This document shows, in pieces, positions 25,048 to 33,947 of a stretch of 64,000 nucleotides of DNA. Within the stretch, counting starts at the first letter, position 1. Every line of letters starts with the position of its first letter. Position numbers and translations under genes: made by a program. The notes under the pieces are model-generated. The model did no database searches. It was given only the letters and a program-made list of their open reading frames with translations, and was not told the origin of the DNA. This DNA is from Pseudomonas sp. TH41 (GTDB lineage Bacteria > Pseudomonadota > Gammaproteobacteria > Pseudomonadales > Pseudomonadaceae): the NCBI RefSeq assembly GCF_016650695.1, contig NZ_JAEKFH010000001.1, positions 124,001 to 188,000 of the forward strand. The letters run 5' to 3'.

Positions 25048-26163
25048 TTACAACGCCATGGCCAGGCCGTTGGCGTGATCCCAGCCGACGCGCACTGCCG
25101 CGCCGTGTTCGAATGCGTTGGCGCCGTGATCCTGCTGGCGCGGTACACGCACGCACACCACGCCGAACGCCTGGGTACGCACGCGGTATTCGGTGGAGTT
25201 ACCCAGGTAAATGCGGTCTTCCACGCAGCCTTGCAGGGTCACTTCGCGGGCCATGTCAACGCTGGCTCCCGCAATGCTGATCAGCTCCGGGCGCACGGCG
25301 ATGCAGCCGTCGGCATCAGCGCTCAGGGCTTTGCCGGTGGGCGTCAGCGGGCTGGTCAGTTCCAGCCCCTGGGCGGTGCGCAGCACCACCGAATTGCCGT
25401 GCAGGCGCCGCACCGTGCCGTCGAACAGGTTGGATTCGCCGATAAAGTCGGCCACGTAACGGCTGGCCGGCGCTTCATAGAGTTGTTCCGGGGTGGCGGT
25501 CTGGATGATCGAACCGTTGTGCATCACGCTGATGCTGTCGCTCATCGACAGGGCTTCTTCCTGGTCGTGGGTGACCAAGACGAACGTGATGCCGACCTCG
25601 CGTTGCAAACGCAGCAATTCGGATTGCATCTCCTTGCGCAGCTTGCGATCGAGCGCCGCCAGCGGCTCATCGAGCAACAACACGGTAGGCTTGTTGACCA
25701 GCGCGCGGGCCAGGGCCACGCGCTGCTGTTGACCGCCGGACAGCTCACTCGGCTTGCGCTGGCCGAAGCCACTGAGGCGGACCATTTCCAGCGCCTCATC
25801 GGCCATGCGCAGTTGGGTTTTTTTGTCCGGACGCGGGTTGCGATAACGCAGGCCATAGGCGATGTTCTGCGCCACGGTCAGGTGCGGGAACAGGGCGTAA
25901 TGCTGGAATACCATGTTCACCGGCCGCTCGAACGCCGGCACGCCGGCAACGCTTTTGCCGGCCAGACGCACTTCGCCATGGGTGGGCTGTTCGAAGCCGG
26001 CGATCATGCGCAGCGTGGTGGTTTTGCCGCAGCCGGAACCGCCGAGGAAGGAGTGGAAGGAGCCACGGCGCACCGCGAAGTTCAGGCCATTGACGGCCGA
26101 CACCTCGCCATAGCGTTTGACCACATTGCAGAATTCGATATCGCTTGGCGGGTTGTCGTTCAC
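25048..26163 (-). CDS. ABC transporter ATP-binding protein, PotA type (second importer)
   Basis: A 371-residue ATPase with Walker [10 protein letters not shown] (41-49), signature [15 protein letters not shown], Walker [12 protein letters not shown] and switch THDQEEAL, followed by a TOBE domain. It starts with GTG at 26163, with AGGGAG 7 nt upstream. It is the first gene of an operon read as ATPase, binding protein, two permeases and aldehyde dehydrogenase. A perfect palindrome lies 73 bp upstream, between it and the LuxR gene. Confidence 0.9.
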   Translation of the reverse strand: MNDNPPSDIEFCNVVKRYGEVSAVNGLNFAVRRGSFHSFLGGSGCGKTTTLRMIAGFEQPTHGEVRLAGKSVAGVPAFERPVNMVFQHYALFPHLTVAQNIAYGLRYRNPRPDKKTQLRMADEALEMVRLSGFGQRKPSELSGGQQQRVALARALVNKPTVLLLDEPLAALDRKLRKEMQSELLRLQREVGITFVLVTHDQEEALSMSDSISVMHNGSIIQTATPEQLYEAPASRYVADFIGESNLFDGTVRRLHGNSVVLRTAQGLELTSPLTPTGKALSADADGCIAVRPELISIAGASVDMAREVTLQGCVEDRIYLGNSTEYRVRTQAFGVVCVRVPRQQDHGANAFEHGAAVRVGWDHANGLAMAL

Positions 26164-26235
26164 GGTCCGGCTCCCTTGCAGTGATGACTCAGTGCGTCGA
26201 GGGCCAAACTAGCAATGGGGGTTTTGCGCTGTATA

Positions 26236-26251
26236 TATCCCTTGGGGGATA
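26236..26251. promoter_or_regulatory. Candidate LuxR-type operator palindrome
   Basis: TATCCC-TTGG-GGGATA is a perfect 6-4-6 inverted repeat in the 104-bp gap upstream of the second ABC operon and just after the LuxR-type gene. Position and symmetry fit a dimeric regulator; the link to the LuxR protein is inferred. Confidence 0.5.
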
Positions 26252-26267
26252 GAGTCGTTTTCGGCTA

Positions 26268-27077
26268 TCAGGCTTCGACGACCAATTCCTGGCCGGTGAG
26301 GTCGCGGATAAACAACCCGAGCAATTCGGACTGGCTGCCGATGCCGAGCTTGGCGTAGATGTTCTTGCGATGAATCTTCACCGTACCGGGACTGATGCTC
26401 AGTTGTTCAGCCACCGAGGCGCTGGAGTGACCGCGCAACAGCAACTGCACAATCTCCTGCTCACGCCCGGTGAGGATGTGCGCGCCGAACTGATCGAAGG
26501 CTTCGCGGATCTTGAAATCCAGGTCCTGCGCCGGACGCGGTTGCTGGGCCTGACGCAGACGCCAGGCTTCATTGATGACCTGCTCGACCACGGCCTGGGC
26601 GCACTCGATCAACTGCATCTCGTCACGGCTGAACGCGCAACTGGCGGAGGAGCGCATCAACGACAGAACGGCCATGGAGCCATCGCCGAGATCGACGAAA
26701 AACGCCACTTCTTCTGCCAGACCGGTTTGCTGGTAATAGGTCAGGTAGTACTCGCCGAGGTAGAAGTGATCGGGCGCGAACTGCCGCAAACGCCACAACC
26801 CGGGCGCTTGCCCACGGGTACACGCGAGGTAGAACGGGTCCAGCAAATAGGGCCCGCACTGGTAGTCATCGACATACACGGCACGTTTGTCGGCGGAGAA
26901 GGTATCGAACAGCGCCAGCGGCCGGTGATTGCCTTCGTAGACGAACAGCACGAAATGATCGACCGGGCATACATGCCGCAACCAGTGGCTCAGGCCCGCC
27001 AGCCGCGCATGCCCGGGGGGCAGGTCCAGCAGGTGGGCGACACCGGTGGTCCAGAGTTTCAGTTCCTTGGGGCGCAT
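26268..27077 (-). CDS. LuxR-family regulator with C-terminal helix-turn-helix
   Basis: A 269-residue regulator. The C-terminal 60 residues are a GerE-type helix-turn-helix (LTGREQEIVQLLLRGHSSAS, then SISPGTVKIHRKNIYAKLGI). The N-terminal 190 residues look like no known autoinducer domain that I can recognise; the FALFDTFS, DDYQCGPYLLDPFY and GEYYLTYYQQTG blocks occur in LuxR regulators of small-molecule catabolism. The ATG at 27077 is chosen because upstream in-frame sequence reads as noncoding. It lies upstream of the second ABC operon on the same strand and is its likely activator. Confidence 0.83.
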   Translation of the reverse strand: MRPKELKLWTTGVAHLLDLPPGHARLAGLSHWLRHVCPVDHFVLFVYEGNHRPLALFDTFSADKRAVYVDDYQCGPYLLDPFYLACTRGQAPGLWRLRQFAPDHFYLGEYYLTYYQQTGLAEEVAFFVDLGDGSMAVLSLMRSSASCAFSRDEMQLIECAQAVVEQVINEAWRLRQAQQPRPAQDLDFKIREAFDQFGAHILTGREQEIVQLLLRGHSSASVAEQLSISPGTVKIHRKNIYAKLGIGSQSELLGLFIRDLTGQELVVEA

Positions 27078-27259
27078 GGTGACTTCAGGCTGGATTGGGT
27101 TGCGTTTTGATGCACAAAGTACGCCATGGGTGGTTTGGCCTGTGGTGGCGGGGCAGGGTGGGCGTGGTCGGTGGAAATGCGCACTGCAACGGGGCTGGGT
27201 GTTACCGAGTGCTACAGGATTGGTATCAGAAGTGAAGGGTTGGAGACGCTGCGCTGGCT

Positions 27260-27450
27260 GATTGGGGTTGGGTGTATATCCGTTATTTTGGTAGCGGCTG
27301 CTGGCGGTTTCGCTCTTACAGCGAGTCACTTTTTACAAACGCCCGGAATGCCGGCCCAGTAAAAAGTAACCAAAAACGCTTGCCCCTCCATTCGGTGCCT
27401 CGCTAAGGCTCGGCATGCCCTCACTCCGGCATTGCTCCGGGGGCCCCCTG
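27260..27450 (+). repeat. Pseudomonas intergenic repeat, copy 1
   Basis: A noncoding block holding GTATATCCG, TAGCGGCTG, CACTTTTTAC, AAAGTAACC, GCCTCGCTAAGGCTCGGC and ATGCCCTCACTCCGG. An inverted copy lies at 29497-29690, with matching islands but not identical sequence. No protein was supported on either strand. It explains much of the 764-bp gap 27078-27841. Confidence 0.6.
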
Positions 27451-27564
27451 CGCAACGCCTGCGTTCGGCCTCTGGGAAAGGGGCAGGCAGATCACAATCT
27501 AAAGCAACATCAAGATCAAAAGATCGCAGCCTTCGGCAGCTCCTACAGAGTGTACGCATTCCCC

Positions 27565-27679
27565 CTGTAGGAGCGAGCTTGCTCCGGGCGGCGTTCCGAC
27601 GATGAATTCGAAGGCAAAGCATTTTTTCAGACAGTACGCGTTATCGTTCACGTCCATCGCGAGCAGGCTCGCTCCCACA
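27565..27679. repeat. REPIN, degenerate left arm
   Basis: CTGTAGGAGCGAGCTTGCTC at 27565 and ATCGCGAGCAGGCTCGCTCC near 27657 form an inverted REP pair. The left arm diverges after the core (CCGGGCGGCG) where others read GCGATGG. Confidence 0.75.
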
Positions 27680-27699
27680 CACAGCAGATCCGCATACGG

Positions 27700-27841
27700 C
27701 TTTGGCTTTTCACCACTCAACAGGCCGAGCGTTAGCTCGCCTGCAGCTGTTGATCTCGATGCACCGCCCCCTCGAGAGGCTTCGTTCCGGTTCTGCGCAG
27801 TGGGCAACCCGGCATGGATGCCGGGTTAGCCGCCCCCGGCC
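27700..27841. repeat. Pseudomonas intergenic repeat, part split by the IS
   Basis: Noncoding sequence with GCCGAGCGTTAGCTCGCCTG and the hairpin CCCGGCATGGATGCCGGG, ending CCCCCGGCC at the IS boundary. Its natural continuation is at 29497. I see no gene in it. Confidence 0.5.
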
Positions 27842-29496
27842 CAGAGTGTGTAAAAACGGGCTCAAACATCGTCGGCGCGTGCGCCGACGAGTGTTGGCTG
27901 GCTCATTAAACCAAAAGCGTTTTTCGTAGCTCCAGCCCGTTATCAAGGGGCCTCTGGCGGCGCATCACAGCTCGTCTACCAGACAAAACGGGGGCTTTTC
28001 AGGCCGCCAGCGCTTTCATCAGATTCTGCGCACCGAGGATTTTCATCACCCTTTTCAAGTTGTAAGCGAGCACATTCAAGCTCATTTCGGTGCTCACCCC
28101 GGCAAGTCGTCGGGTCAAAAAGTGCGTCGCACCCATCCATTGTTTGAGCGTCCCGAAAGGATGTTCAACTGTCCGTTTGCGGATCTTCATCATCTCCGGC
28201 GCTTCGTCCAGGCGGACCTGCATCTCCTCCAGCACCGCTTCATGTTCCCAGCGACGAACCTTTCGCTCTCTGGCCGGTGTGCATTGCGCCTTTATCGAGC
28301 AGGACCGACAGTTCGAGCTCCAGTAACTGTTCAGCGTCTTGCCATTATCGACGCAAGCGTTGCGCCAGGTCAGCACTTCCTTGGCGGGGCAGACGTACAC
28401 GTCTTTGTCCGCGTCGTAGATGAAAGCATCATTGTTAAAGCGGCCATCGAATTTGGCCCGCGAGCTCTGCGTCTTCGGCACATACGCGGTAATCGCTGCT
28501 TCATGGCAGGCAAGGATCTCCCCGCTTTTGTAATACCCGCGGTCAGCCACCACCGACAACGATTCGAGTTTCATCGCCTCACGGGCCTGCACCGCCATCG
28601 AACTGAGCTGATCACGGTCGTGGCCCACATTGGTCACTTCGTGCGCAACGATCAGGTGGTGCTTGGTATCGACCGCGGTCTGTACGTTGTAACCCACGAT
28701 GCCTTTACCGCTCGTCATCATCGAGCGGGCGTCCGGGTCGGTCAGCGAGACCTGCTTATCCGGCGATGTCTCAACTTGAATTTCTATCTCCTGAAGCGCT
28801 TTCATTTGCTCCTTGAGTTTGGCGATTTTCTCTTCCAGGCCGCCGCTTTTTGGGTCCGAGGGCTTGGGCTCTTCACGATCAGCGGCATCCAGTGCCTTCA
28901 GATAACGGGCAATGCTCGATTCGATTTCTTCCATCCGCTTCTTCAGCTTGGCGCTGGTAAAGTTGCGGTCGCGGTGGTTCACCGCCTTGAACTTGCTGCC
29001 GTCGATGGCAATCAGGTTTTCCGAGAAAAGCCCTAGTTGCTGGCACAGCACAACAAACTGGCGGCAAACGCCTCGAATGGCCTTGCCGTTGTCCTTGCGG
29101 AAGTTGGCGATGGTCTTGAAGTCCGGCATCAGGCGACCGGTCAGCCACATCAGCTCGACGTTGCGCTGCGCCTCGCGCTCAAGGCGTCGGCTCGACTGAA
29201 TACGGTTGAGATAGCCGTAGATGTAGATCTTCAGCATGACGGCGGGGTGGTAGCCCGGTCGGCCCGTTTCAGCTGGGACCGCGCTTTCAAAACCCAGGGT
29301 GATCAGGTCGAGCTCATCCACGAAGACATCGACAACGCGCACCGGATTGGTGTCGCTGACGTAATCGTCCAGGCTCTCGGGGAGCAAGGTACTTTGACCT
29401 CGGTGTTCACCTTGAATGAAGCGTTTCATGGCTAACCCTTACGATGAAATCCCGGGAAATCATAGCAAGGGTTGGCTTGGATTTTTACACACTCTG
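27842..29496 (-). mobile_element. IS1182-family insertion sequence, complete
   Basis: The element is 1,655 bp long. Its ends are perfect 15-bp inverted repeats (CAGAGTGTGTAAAAA at 27842-27856 and its complement at 29482-29496). The 4-bp GGCC lies on both sides (27838-27841 and 29497-29500), a likely target duplication. One intact transposase gene fills most of it. About 140 bp at the left end are noncoding and hold the palindrome GTCGGCGCGTGCGCCGAC. Confidence 0.92.
27999..29429 (-). CDS. IS1182-family transposase
   Basis: A 476-residue DDE transposase with no break. The N-terminal DUF772-like region has GYHPAVMLKIYIYGYLNRIQ. The DDE residues are in LIAIDGSKF (first Asp), VVADRGYY (second Asp) and TVEHPFGTLK (Glu). 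A coiled-coil-like insert (about 175-225) follows the first Asp, and a Cys cluster (CRSCSIKAQC) near 395 is typical of this family. The gene is full length with intact ends around it, so the element may be active. Confidence 0.93.
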   Translation of the reverse strand: MKRFIQGEHRGQSTLLPESLDDYVSDTNPVRVVDVFVDELDLITLGFESAVPAETGRPGYHPAVMLKIYIYGYLNRIQSSRRLEREAQRNVELMWLTGRLMPDFKTIANFRKDNGKAIRGVCRQFVVLCQQLGLFSENLIAIDGSKFKAVNHRDRNFTSAKLKKRMEEIESSIARYLKALDAADREEPKPSDPKSGGLEEKIAKLKEQMKALQEIEIQVETSPDKQVSLTDPDARSMMTSGKGIVGYNVQTAVDTKHHLIVAHEVTNVGHDRDQLSSMAVQAREAMKLESLSVVADRGYYKSGEILACHEAAITAYVPKTQSSRAKFDGRFNNDAFIYDADKDVYVCPAKEVLTWRNACVDNGKTLNSYWSSNCRSCSIKAQCTPARERKVRRWEHEAVLEEMQVRLDEAPEMMKIRKRTVEHPFGTLKQWMGATHFLTRRLAGVSTEMSLNVLAYNLKRVMKILGAQNLMKALAA

Positions 29497-29690
29497 GGCC
29501 ATGGATGGCCGATGGCGGCGGGCCCACGGAGCAGGACCGGAGCGAGGGCATGCCGAGCCTAGGCGAGGCACCGAACGAAAGGGGCAGAAGCGTTTGGTTA
29601 CTTTGCGCTTTTCAAAGTGACCCGCCGTAAGGGCGGAACCAATAGCCGGCGCTACCAAAAAAACGGATATACCCCCAATCAAAACCCAAC
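29497..29690 (-). repeat. Pseudomonas intergenic repeat, copy 2 (inverted relative to copy 1)
   Basis: Read on the minus strand it repeats the islands of 27260-27450 (GTATATCCG, TAGCGCCGGC, GCCTCGCCTAGGCTCGGC, ATGCCCTCGCTCCGG). It starts directly at the IS target site and ends at the stop of the GST gene. Copies 1 and 2 form a 2.4-kb inverted pair around the IS. Confidence 0.6.
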
Positions 29691-30361
29691 TAACCCCCGG
29701 CCAGAAACCGCCCAGGGATAGCCTCCACAAACGGATAAAGCGAAAAGTAAGGCCTGGCCTCATCAATAACCCGCTGAAATGAGGCCCTCTGCGTCAACCT
29801 GTCGAAATACGCCCTCAAATGTCCATAGCCATCAGGAAACGACACCAGCGTACTGGCATAGAAAAGTGCCGGAGCCGCCGCGCAATCGGCCAGGCTGAAC
29901 TCCGTACTCGCCACCCAGGTTCTGGACGCCACCTGACGGTCAATCATGCCGTACGCCGTCATCAGCATAGAGCGCTCTTTGGTCAAGTCGCCGTTAGCGG
30001 CGCGTAACCGATCACCGACAATGGCTTGCATCGGTTCCTGTACATAAAGATCAAAAAAACGGTCCCACAGACGCACCTCCAGCGCGGTATCCCAATCGCC
30101 TGGAATCAAGCAGGACTGACCCGCATAAAAGCGATCCAGGTACTCGATGATGACCGTGGTCTCGGGCACGCTACGCTGTTGCGCATGATCGCGGATCACC
30201 GGGAACTTACCGATTGGCCATAGCGCTTGAAGCTCCGCCCTGTCTGCCTCGTTCCCGAGGTCAATGATCCTCTTCTCGAAATCGATACCGTGCTCATAGA
30301 GCGCGATCAGAGCTTTTTGGCAGAACGACGACAGCGGATGGTAGTAGAGCGTCAGCGACAT
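29690..30361 (-). CDS. Glutathione S-transferase family protein
   Basis: A 223-residue protein with an N-terminal thioredoxin-like domain (LYYHPLSSFCQKALIALYEH, 5-24, with Ser and Cys at the active-site turn) and VPETTVIIEYLD, the glutathione-binding loop, at about 63-74. The C-terminal helical domain (about 95-210) includes FSLADCAAAPAL, the N-capping box. It conjugates or reduces electrophiles with glutathione. GAGGAG lies 7 nt upstream. No operon partner. The 288 bp to the divergent GntP gene hold nothing I could name. Confidence 0.88.
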   Translation of the reverse strand: MSLTLYYHPLSSFCQKALIALYEHGIDFEKRIIDLGNEADRAELQALWPIGKFPVIRDHAQQRSVPETTVIIEYLDRFYAGQSCLIPGDWDTALEVRLWDRFFDLYVQEPMQAIVGDRLRAANGDLTKERSMLMTAYGMIDRQVASRTWVASTEFSLADCAAAPALFYASTLVSFPDGYGHLRAYFDRLTQRASFQRVIDEARPYFSLYPFVEAIPGRFLAGG

Positions 30362-30649
30362 TTTTCAACTCCTCGGCGCAAGGGTGGCGCGCACTGTTGC
30401 CAACCAGCAAGACCTTGAAGTATTGGCCAATGTCCGCAGATGCGCGAGGAGCCGTCGCCACTGAAGACGAACAGGCCGGAAGGATGAAAATCCGCCTGAC
30501 CGAGTTTCAAAAACAGCGACGGCCCATGCCTCTGTGCGACAACCCTTATCCCTATACGAAAATTACTTTCGCCTCGTTTGAAAATCACGCCTCGAAATGT
30601 TTTATGAGTTTCACAATCCATTCGACGTGACCCTTTCGAGGAGTACCGC

Positions 30650-31999
30650 ATGACCCTGTCCTTCGGCTATTGGCTGCTGGTGTACGCCGCCATCGCCATT
30701 ATTGCGCTGATCGTGTTGATCGCCCGTTACCGACTCAATCCCTTCATCGTCATCACCCTGGTGTCCATCGGCCTGGCGCTGCTGGCCGGGATGCCGGCGT
30801 CCGGCGTGGTCGGTGCCTACGAGGCCGGGGTCGGCAAAACCCTGGGGCACATTGCGCTGGTCGTGGCGCTGGGCACGATGCTCGGCAAGATGATGGCCGA
30901 GTCCGGTGGCGCCGAGCAGGTGGCGCGCACCTTGATCGACCGTTTTGGTGAGAAAAATGCGCACTGGGCGATGGTCTGCATCGCCTTCCTGGTCGGGCTG
31001 CCGCTGTTCTTCGAGGTCGGTTTTGTGTTGCTGGTGCCGATTGCGTTTACCGTGGCGCGGCGCGTGGGCGTGTCGATCCTGATGGTCGGTTTGCCGATGG
31101 TCGCCGGGTTGTCGGTGGTGCATGCGCTGGTGCCGCCGCACCCGGCGGCGATGCTGGCGGTGCAGGTCTATCAGGCGTCGGTGGGGCAGACCTTGCTCTA
31201 CGCGATTCTGATCGGCATCCCGACCGCGATCATCGCCGGTCCGCTGTACGCCAAATTCATCGTGCCGCGCATTCAACTGCCGGCGGAGAACCCGCTGGAG
31301 CGGCAGTTCCTCGACCGTGAACCGCGCGACAGCCTGCCGGGGTTCGGCATCACCATGGCGACCATTCTGCTGCCGGTGGTGCTGATGCTGATCGGCGGTT
31401 GGGCCAACCTGATTTCCACGCCGGGCAGCGGTTTCAACCAGTTCCTTTTGTTCATCGGCAACTCGGTGATCGCCTTGCTGCTGGCCACGTTGCTGAGCTT
31501 CTGGACCCTCGGTATCGCCCAGGGCTTCAGCCGCGAATCGATCCTTAAGTTCACCAACGAATGCCTGGCCCCGACCGCCAGCATCACCTTGCTGGTCGGC
31601 GCGGGCGGCGGCTTGAACCGAATTCTGGTGGACGCCGGCGTCACCGACCAGATCGTCAGCCTGGCCCACGAATTTCACCTGTCGCCGCTGATCATGGGCT
31701 GGCTGTTCGCGGCATTGATGCGCATCGCCACCGGGTCCGCCACCGTGGCCATGACCACCGCCTCGGGGATTGTCGCGCCGGTGGCGATGGGGCTGGGTTA
31801 TCCGCACCCGGAGTTGTTGGTGCTGGCGACCGGCGCCGGGTCGGTTATCTTTTCCCACGTCAACGACGGCGGCTTCTGGTTGATCAAGGAATACTTCAAC
31901 ATGACCGTTGCCCAGACCTTCAAGACCTGGACCGTGCTCGAGACCCTTATTTCGGTGGTCGCGTTCGGTCTGACCGTGGGTCTTTCTTACCTGATCTAG
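30650..31999 (+). CDS. gntP: GntP-family gluconate:H+ symporter
   Basis: A 449-residue inner-membrane permease of the GntP family, with about 12 helices. The family blocks GLPLFFEVGFVLLVPIAF (about 106-123), VHALVPPHPAAML (about 158-170) and GSATVAMTTASGI (about 363-375) are intact. Substrates in this family are gluconate and related sugar acids. GAGGAG lies 6 nt before the ATG. It is followed at 146 bp by an OprD-like porin on the same strand, so the two probably form an outer-plus-inner membrane uptake route. No gluconate kinase or GntR gene is in reach. Confidence 0.88.
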   Translation: MTLSFGYWLLVYAAIAIIALIVLIARYRLNPFIVITLVSIGLALLAGMPASGVVGAYEAGVGKTLGHIALVVALGTMLGKMMAESGGAEQVARTLIDRFGEKNAHWAMVCIAFLVGLPLFFEVGFVLLVPIAFTVARRVGVSILMVGLPMVAGLSVVHALVPPHPAAMLAVQVYQASVGQTLLYAILIGIPTAIIAGPLYAKFIVPRIQLPAENPLERQFLDREPRDSLPGFGITMATILLPVVLMLIGGWANLISTPGSGFNQFLLFIGNSVIALLLATLLSFWTLGIAQGFSRESILKFTNECLAPTASITLLVGAGGGLNRILVDAGVTDQIVSLAHEFHLSPLIMGWLFAALMRIATGSATVAMTTASGIVAPVAMGLGYPHPELLVLATGAGSVIFSHVNDGGFWLIKEYFNMTVAQTFKTWTVLETLISVVAFGLTVGLSYLI

Positions 32000-32145
32000 C
32001 TCGAACACCCCGATCGCTTTCCAGATTCAAAGCTGATGGTCACTCATCGGGCGCGTCTTTGTGCGCGCCGGTGTCAGGTGCCACGGGCGGATTGCGGTCG
32101 TTCAACACTCAAAAAAAACATAAAAAAATTACCCAGGAGCACCGT

Positions 32146-33471
32146 ATGTTTAAGCGAGCAATCCCCGCCGCACTCTTGCTGGCCACCAGTTCGATGGGCG
32201 CGCAGGCAGCAGACACCGCCGCGCACGGCTTTCTGGAAGACAGCAAGGCCAGCCTGTCGATGCGCACCTTGTACTTCAACAGCGATAACCGCGACGGCAC
32301 CGCCGCCCCCTCGAAAACCGAGGAGACAGCGCAGGGTTTTGTGCTGCGCTACGAGTCCGGGTTTACCCAGGGCATGGTAGGGTTCGGGCTCGATGCGCAG
32401 GCGCTGCTCGGGATTACGCTGGACAGCGGTTCCGGGCGCCATGTCGGCAGCGGTATGATTCCTACCGATGGCGACGGTGCTGTTGATTCCTGGAGCAGCT
32501 TCGGCCCGACGGCGAAGATGCGTTTTGCCAAAACCGAGTTTCGCTACGGTACGTTGCTGCCAAAACTGCCGATCCTGCTCTCGAACGATGCCCGTCTATT
32601 GCCGCAGTCGTTCACCGGCGCCCAGATCACTTCGAACGACATCGATGGCCTGATGCTGACGAGTGGTGTGCTTGAACATGCGGTCGGCCGTGCCTCAACG
32701 GACCGAACCGGTCTATCCGTGGCAGGCAGCACTCAGGACAGCAACAAGTTCTACTTCGCGGGAGGTGACTACTTCGTCACCAAGGATCTGAAGGCGCAGT
32801 ACTACTTTGCGCAGATGGAAGATTTCTACAACCAGAATTTCTTCGGGCTGACGCACGTCCTGCCGATCGACAGCAACAGTTCGTTCACCACCGACCTGCG
32901 TTACTTCCGCACCACATCGACCGGTGCAAACAGCTCCGCCGCAGGCCGTGCACAAGGCTATCGGGTATCGGGTTACACCGACGACAACAACGGTGAAATC
33001 GACAACAACACCTGGGTTGCGATGATCACTTATGCGAACAGTGGGCACGCGGTGTCGCTGGGGCATCAGCGTGTGGGGGACGGCAGCAACTTCGTTCAGC
33101 CCAACCAGGGTAGCCTGATTGATAAAGGTGCGGGTGGCGGCAGCGTTTACTTGCCCACAGACCGCATGATCCAAAGCTTTTCGCGCGCAGGTGAACAGAC
33201 CAATTTCGGCCAATATTCCTATGACTTCGCACCCTTGGGCGTACCGGGTTTGAAAGCGACCATCGTGTACCTGAAGGGCACTGACATCAAAGCCCAAAAC
33301 GCCAGCGATCAGTCCGAGTGGGAGCGCGACATGACCCTGGACTATGTCCTTCAATCAGGCACGCTCAAAGGACTTGGCTTCAGCTTGCGCAACGGCAAAT
33401 CGAACACCGACGCTGGCCGGAATGTGGATCAAAATCGCTTTATCGTTAACTACACTATTTCGCTGCTGTAA
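32146..33471 (+). CDS. OprD-family outer-membrane porin
   Basis: A 441-residue porin precursor. The signal peptide ends near AQA at 21 (MFKRAIPAALLLATSSMGAQ), then comes the OprD opening AHGFLEDSKASLSMRTLYFN. The repeating aromatic strands, the SWSSFGPTAKMRFAKTEFRY region and the closing NRFIVNYTISLL with C-terminal beta signal fit an 18-strand barrel. CAGGAG lies 7 nt before the ATG; the frame is open far upstream, through the end of GntP, but that part is not coding. The likely substrate is the sugar acid carried by GntP; this rests on place alone. Confidence 0.87.
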   Translation: MFKRAIPAALLLATSSMGAQAADTAAHGFLEDSKASLSMRTLYFNSDNRDGTAAPSKTEETAQGFVLRYESGFTQGMVGFGLDAQALLGITLDSGSGRHVGSGMIPTDGDGAVDSWSSFGPTAKMRFAKTEFRYGTLLPKLPILLSNDARLLPQSFTGAQITSNDIDGLMLTSGVLEHAVGRASTDRTGLSVAGSTQDSNKFYFAGGDYFVTKDLKAQYYFAQMEDFYNQNFFGLTHVLPIDSNSSFTTDLRYFRTTSTGANSSAAGRAQGYRVSGYTDDNNGEIDNNTWVAMITYANSGHAVSLGHQRVGDGSNFVQPNQGSLIDKGAGGGSVYLPTDRMIQSFSRAGEQTNFGQYSYDFAPLGVPGLKATIVYLKGTDIKAQNASDQSEWERDMTLDYVLQSGTLKGLGFSLRNGKSNTDAGRNVDQNRFIVNYTISLL

Positions 33472-33516
33472 CCGGCAATCTCATAAAAAACCCGAATTGT
33501 TTCGCCATGCCGTTCA

Positions 33517-33618
33517 CTGTAGGAGCGAGCTTGCTCGCGATGGTCGTTAACGATAACGCGTGTTTACTGGCTAAACACGGCGCTCTTGAGTCCATCGCGA
33601 GCAAGCTCGCTCCCACAG
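33517..33618. repeat. REPIN (inverted REP pair)
   Basis: CTGTAGGAGCGAGCTTGCTC and its complement, with a 45-bp centre, lie after the porin gene and before the convergent small gene at 33660. Confidence 0.85.
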
Positions 33619-33659
33619 TGAACCGGGGTTTTTATGGGCAACACATTTCTCGAATATCG

Positions 33660-33809
33660 TTAATTACCATCCGCTACCTTGCGCTCTATCTCGGCAATTT
33701 TTTGTCTGAGTTCCTCGGCCTCCTTTACCTGGGCCGGGGTTAAAGGGGGCGCATTGGTTTCATCAACACTTTCGGGCTCGGGCTCGTTATTACGGTCATC
33801 TTTGTTCAT
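33660..33809 (-). CDS. Small acidic protein, 49 residues
   Basis: The reading starts MNKDDRNNEPEPESVDETN and ends in a helix with EELRQKIAEIERKV, a short amphipathic or coiled-coil segment. GGAGG lies 7 nt before the ATG, which is strong support for translation. It is highly charged, with a Pro/Glu-rich first half and no signal or membrane segment. I do not recognise a family. It lies alone between the porin and amidase genes. Confidence 0.65.
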   Translation of the reverse strand: MNKDDRNNEPEPESVDETNAPPLTPAQVKEAEELRQKIAEIERKVADGN

Positions 33810-33912
33810 GTCGCGTACCTCCATTGGCCTATACATTGGATGCGGCGGTCATGAGCGAGTTCGAGATTTGTTCTGGCGCTAGCCACCTTTGGTCGGTGGT
33901 GATGATGACTGT

Positions 33913-33942
33913 GCGGGATTGGGGCGTGTGCCCCAATCCCGC
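33913..33942. terminator. Strong hairpin, likely terminator
   Basis: GCGGGATTGGGGC-GTGT-GCCCCAATCCCGC is a perfect 13-bp stem just after the amidase stop codon on the minus strand. A short T-run (CTATTTTTT) follows on the + strand only. It could end amidase transcription or leftover + strand transcription. Confidence 0.6.
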
Positions 33943-33947
33943 CGCTT

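Noticed and set aside
27110..27362. Short + strand open frames near the LuxR gene
   Set aside because: They fall in a noncoding repeat that recurs inverted at 29497; no ribosome site and no protein-like composition.
30611..32008. Long open frame (465 codons) on the minus strand
   Set aside because: It is antisense to the GntP gene, whose protein is full length with clear family motifs. The antisense peptide is rich in Gln, His and Arg, as expected from a GC-rich shadow.
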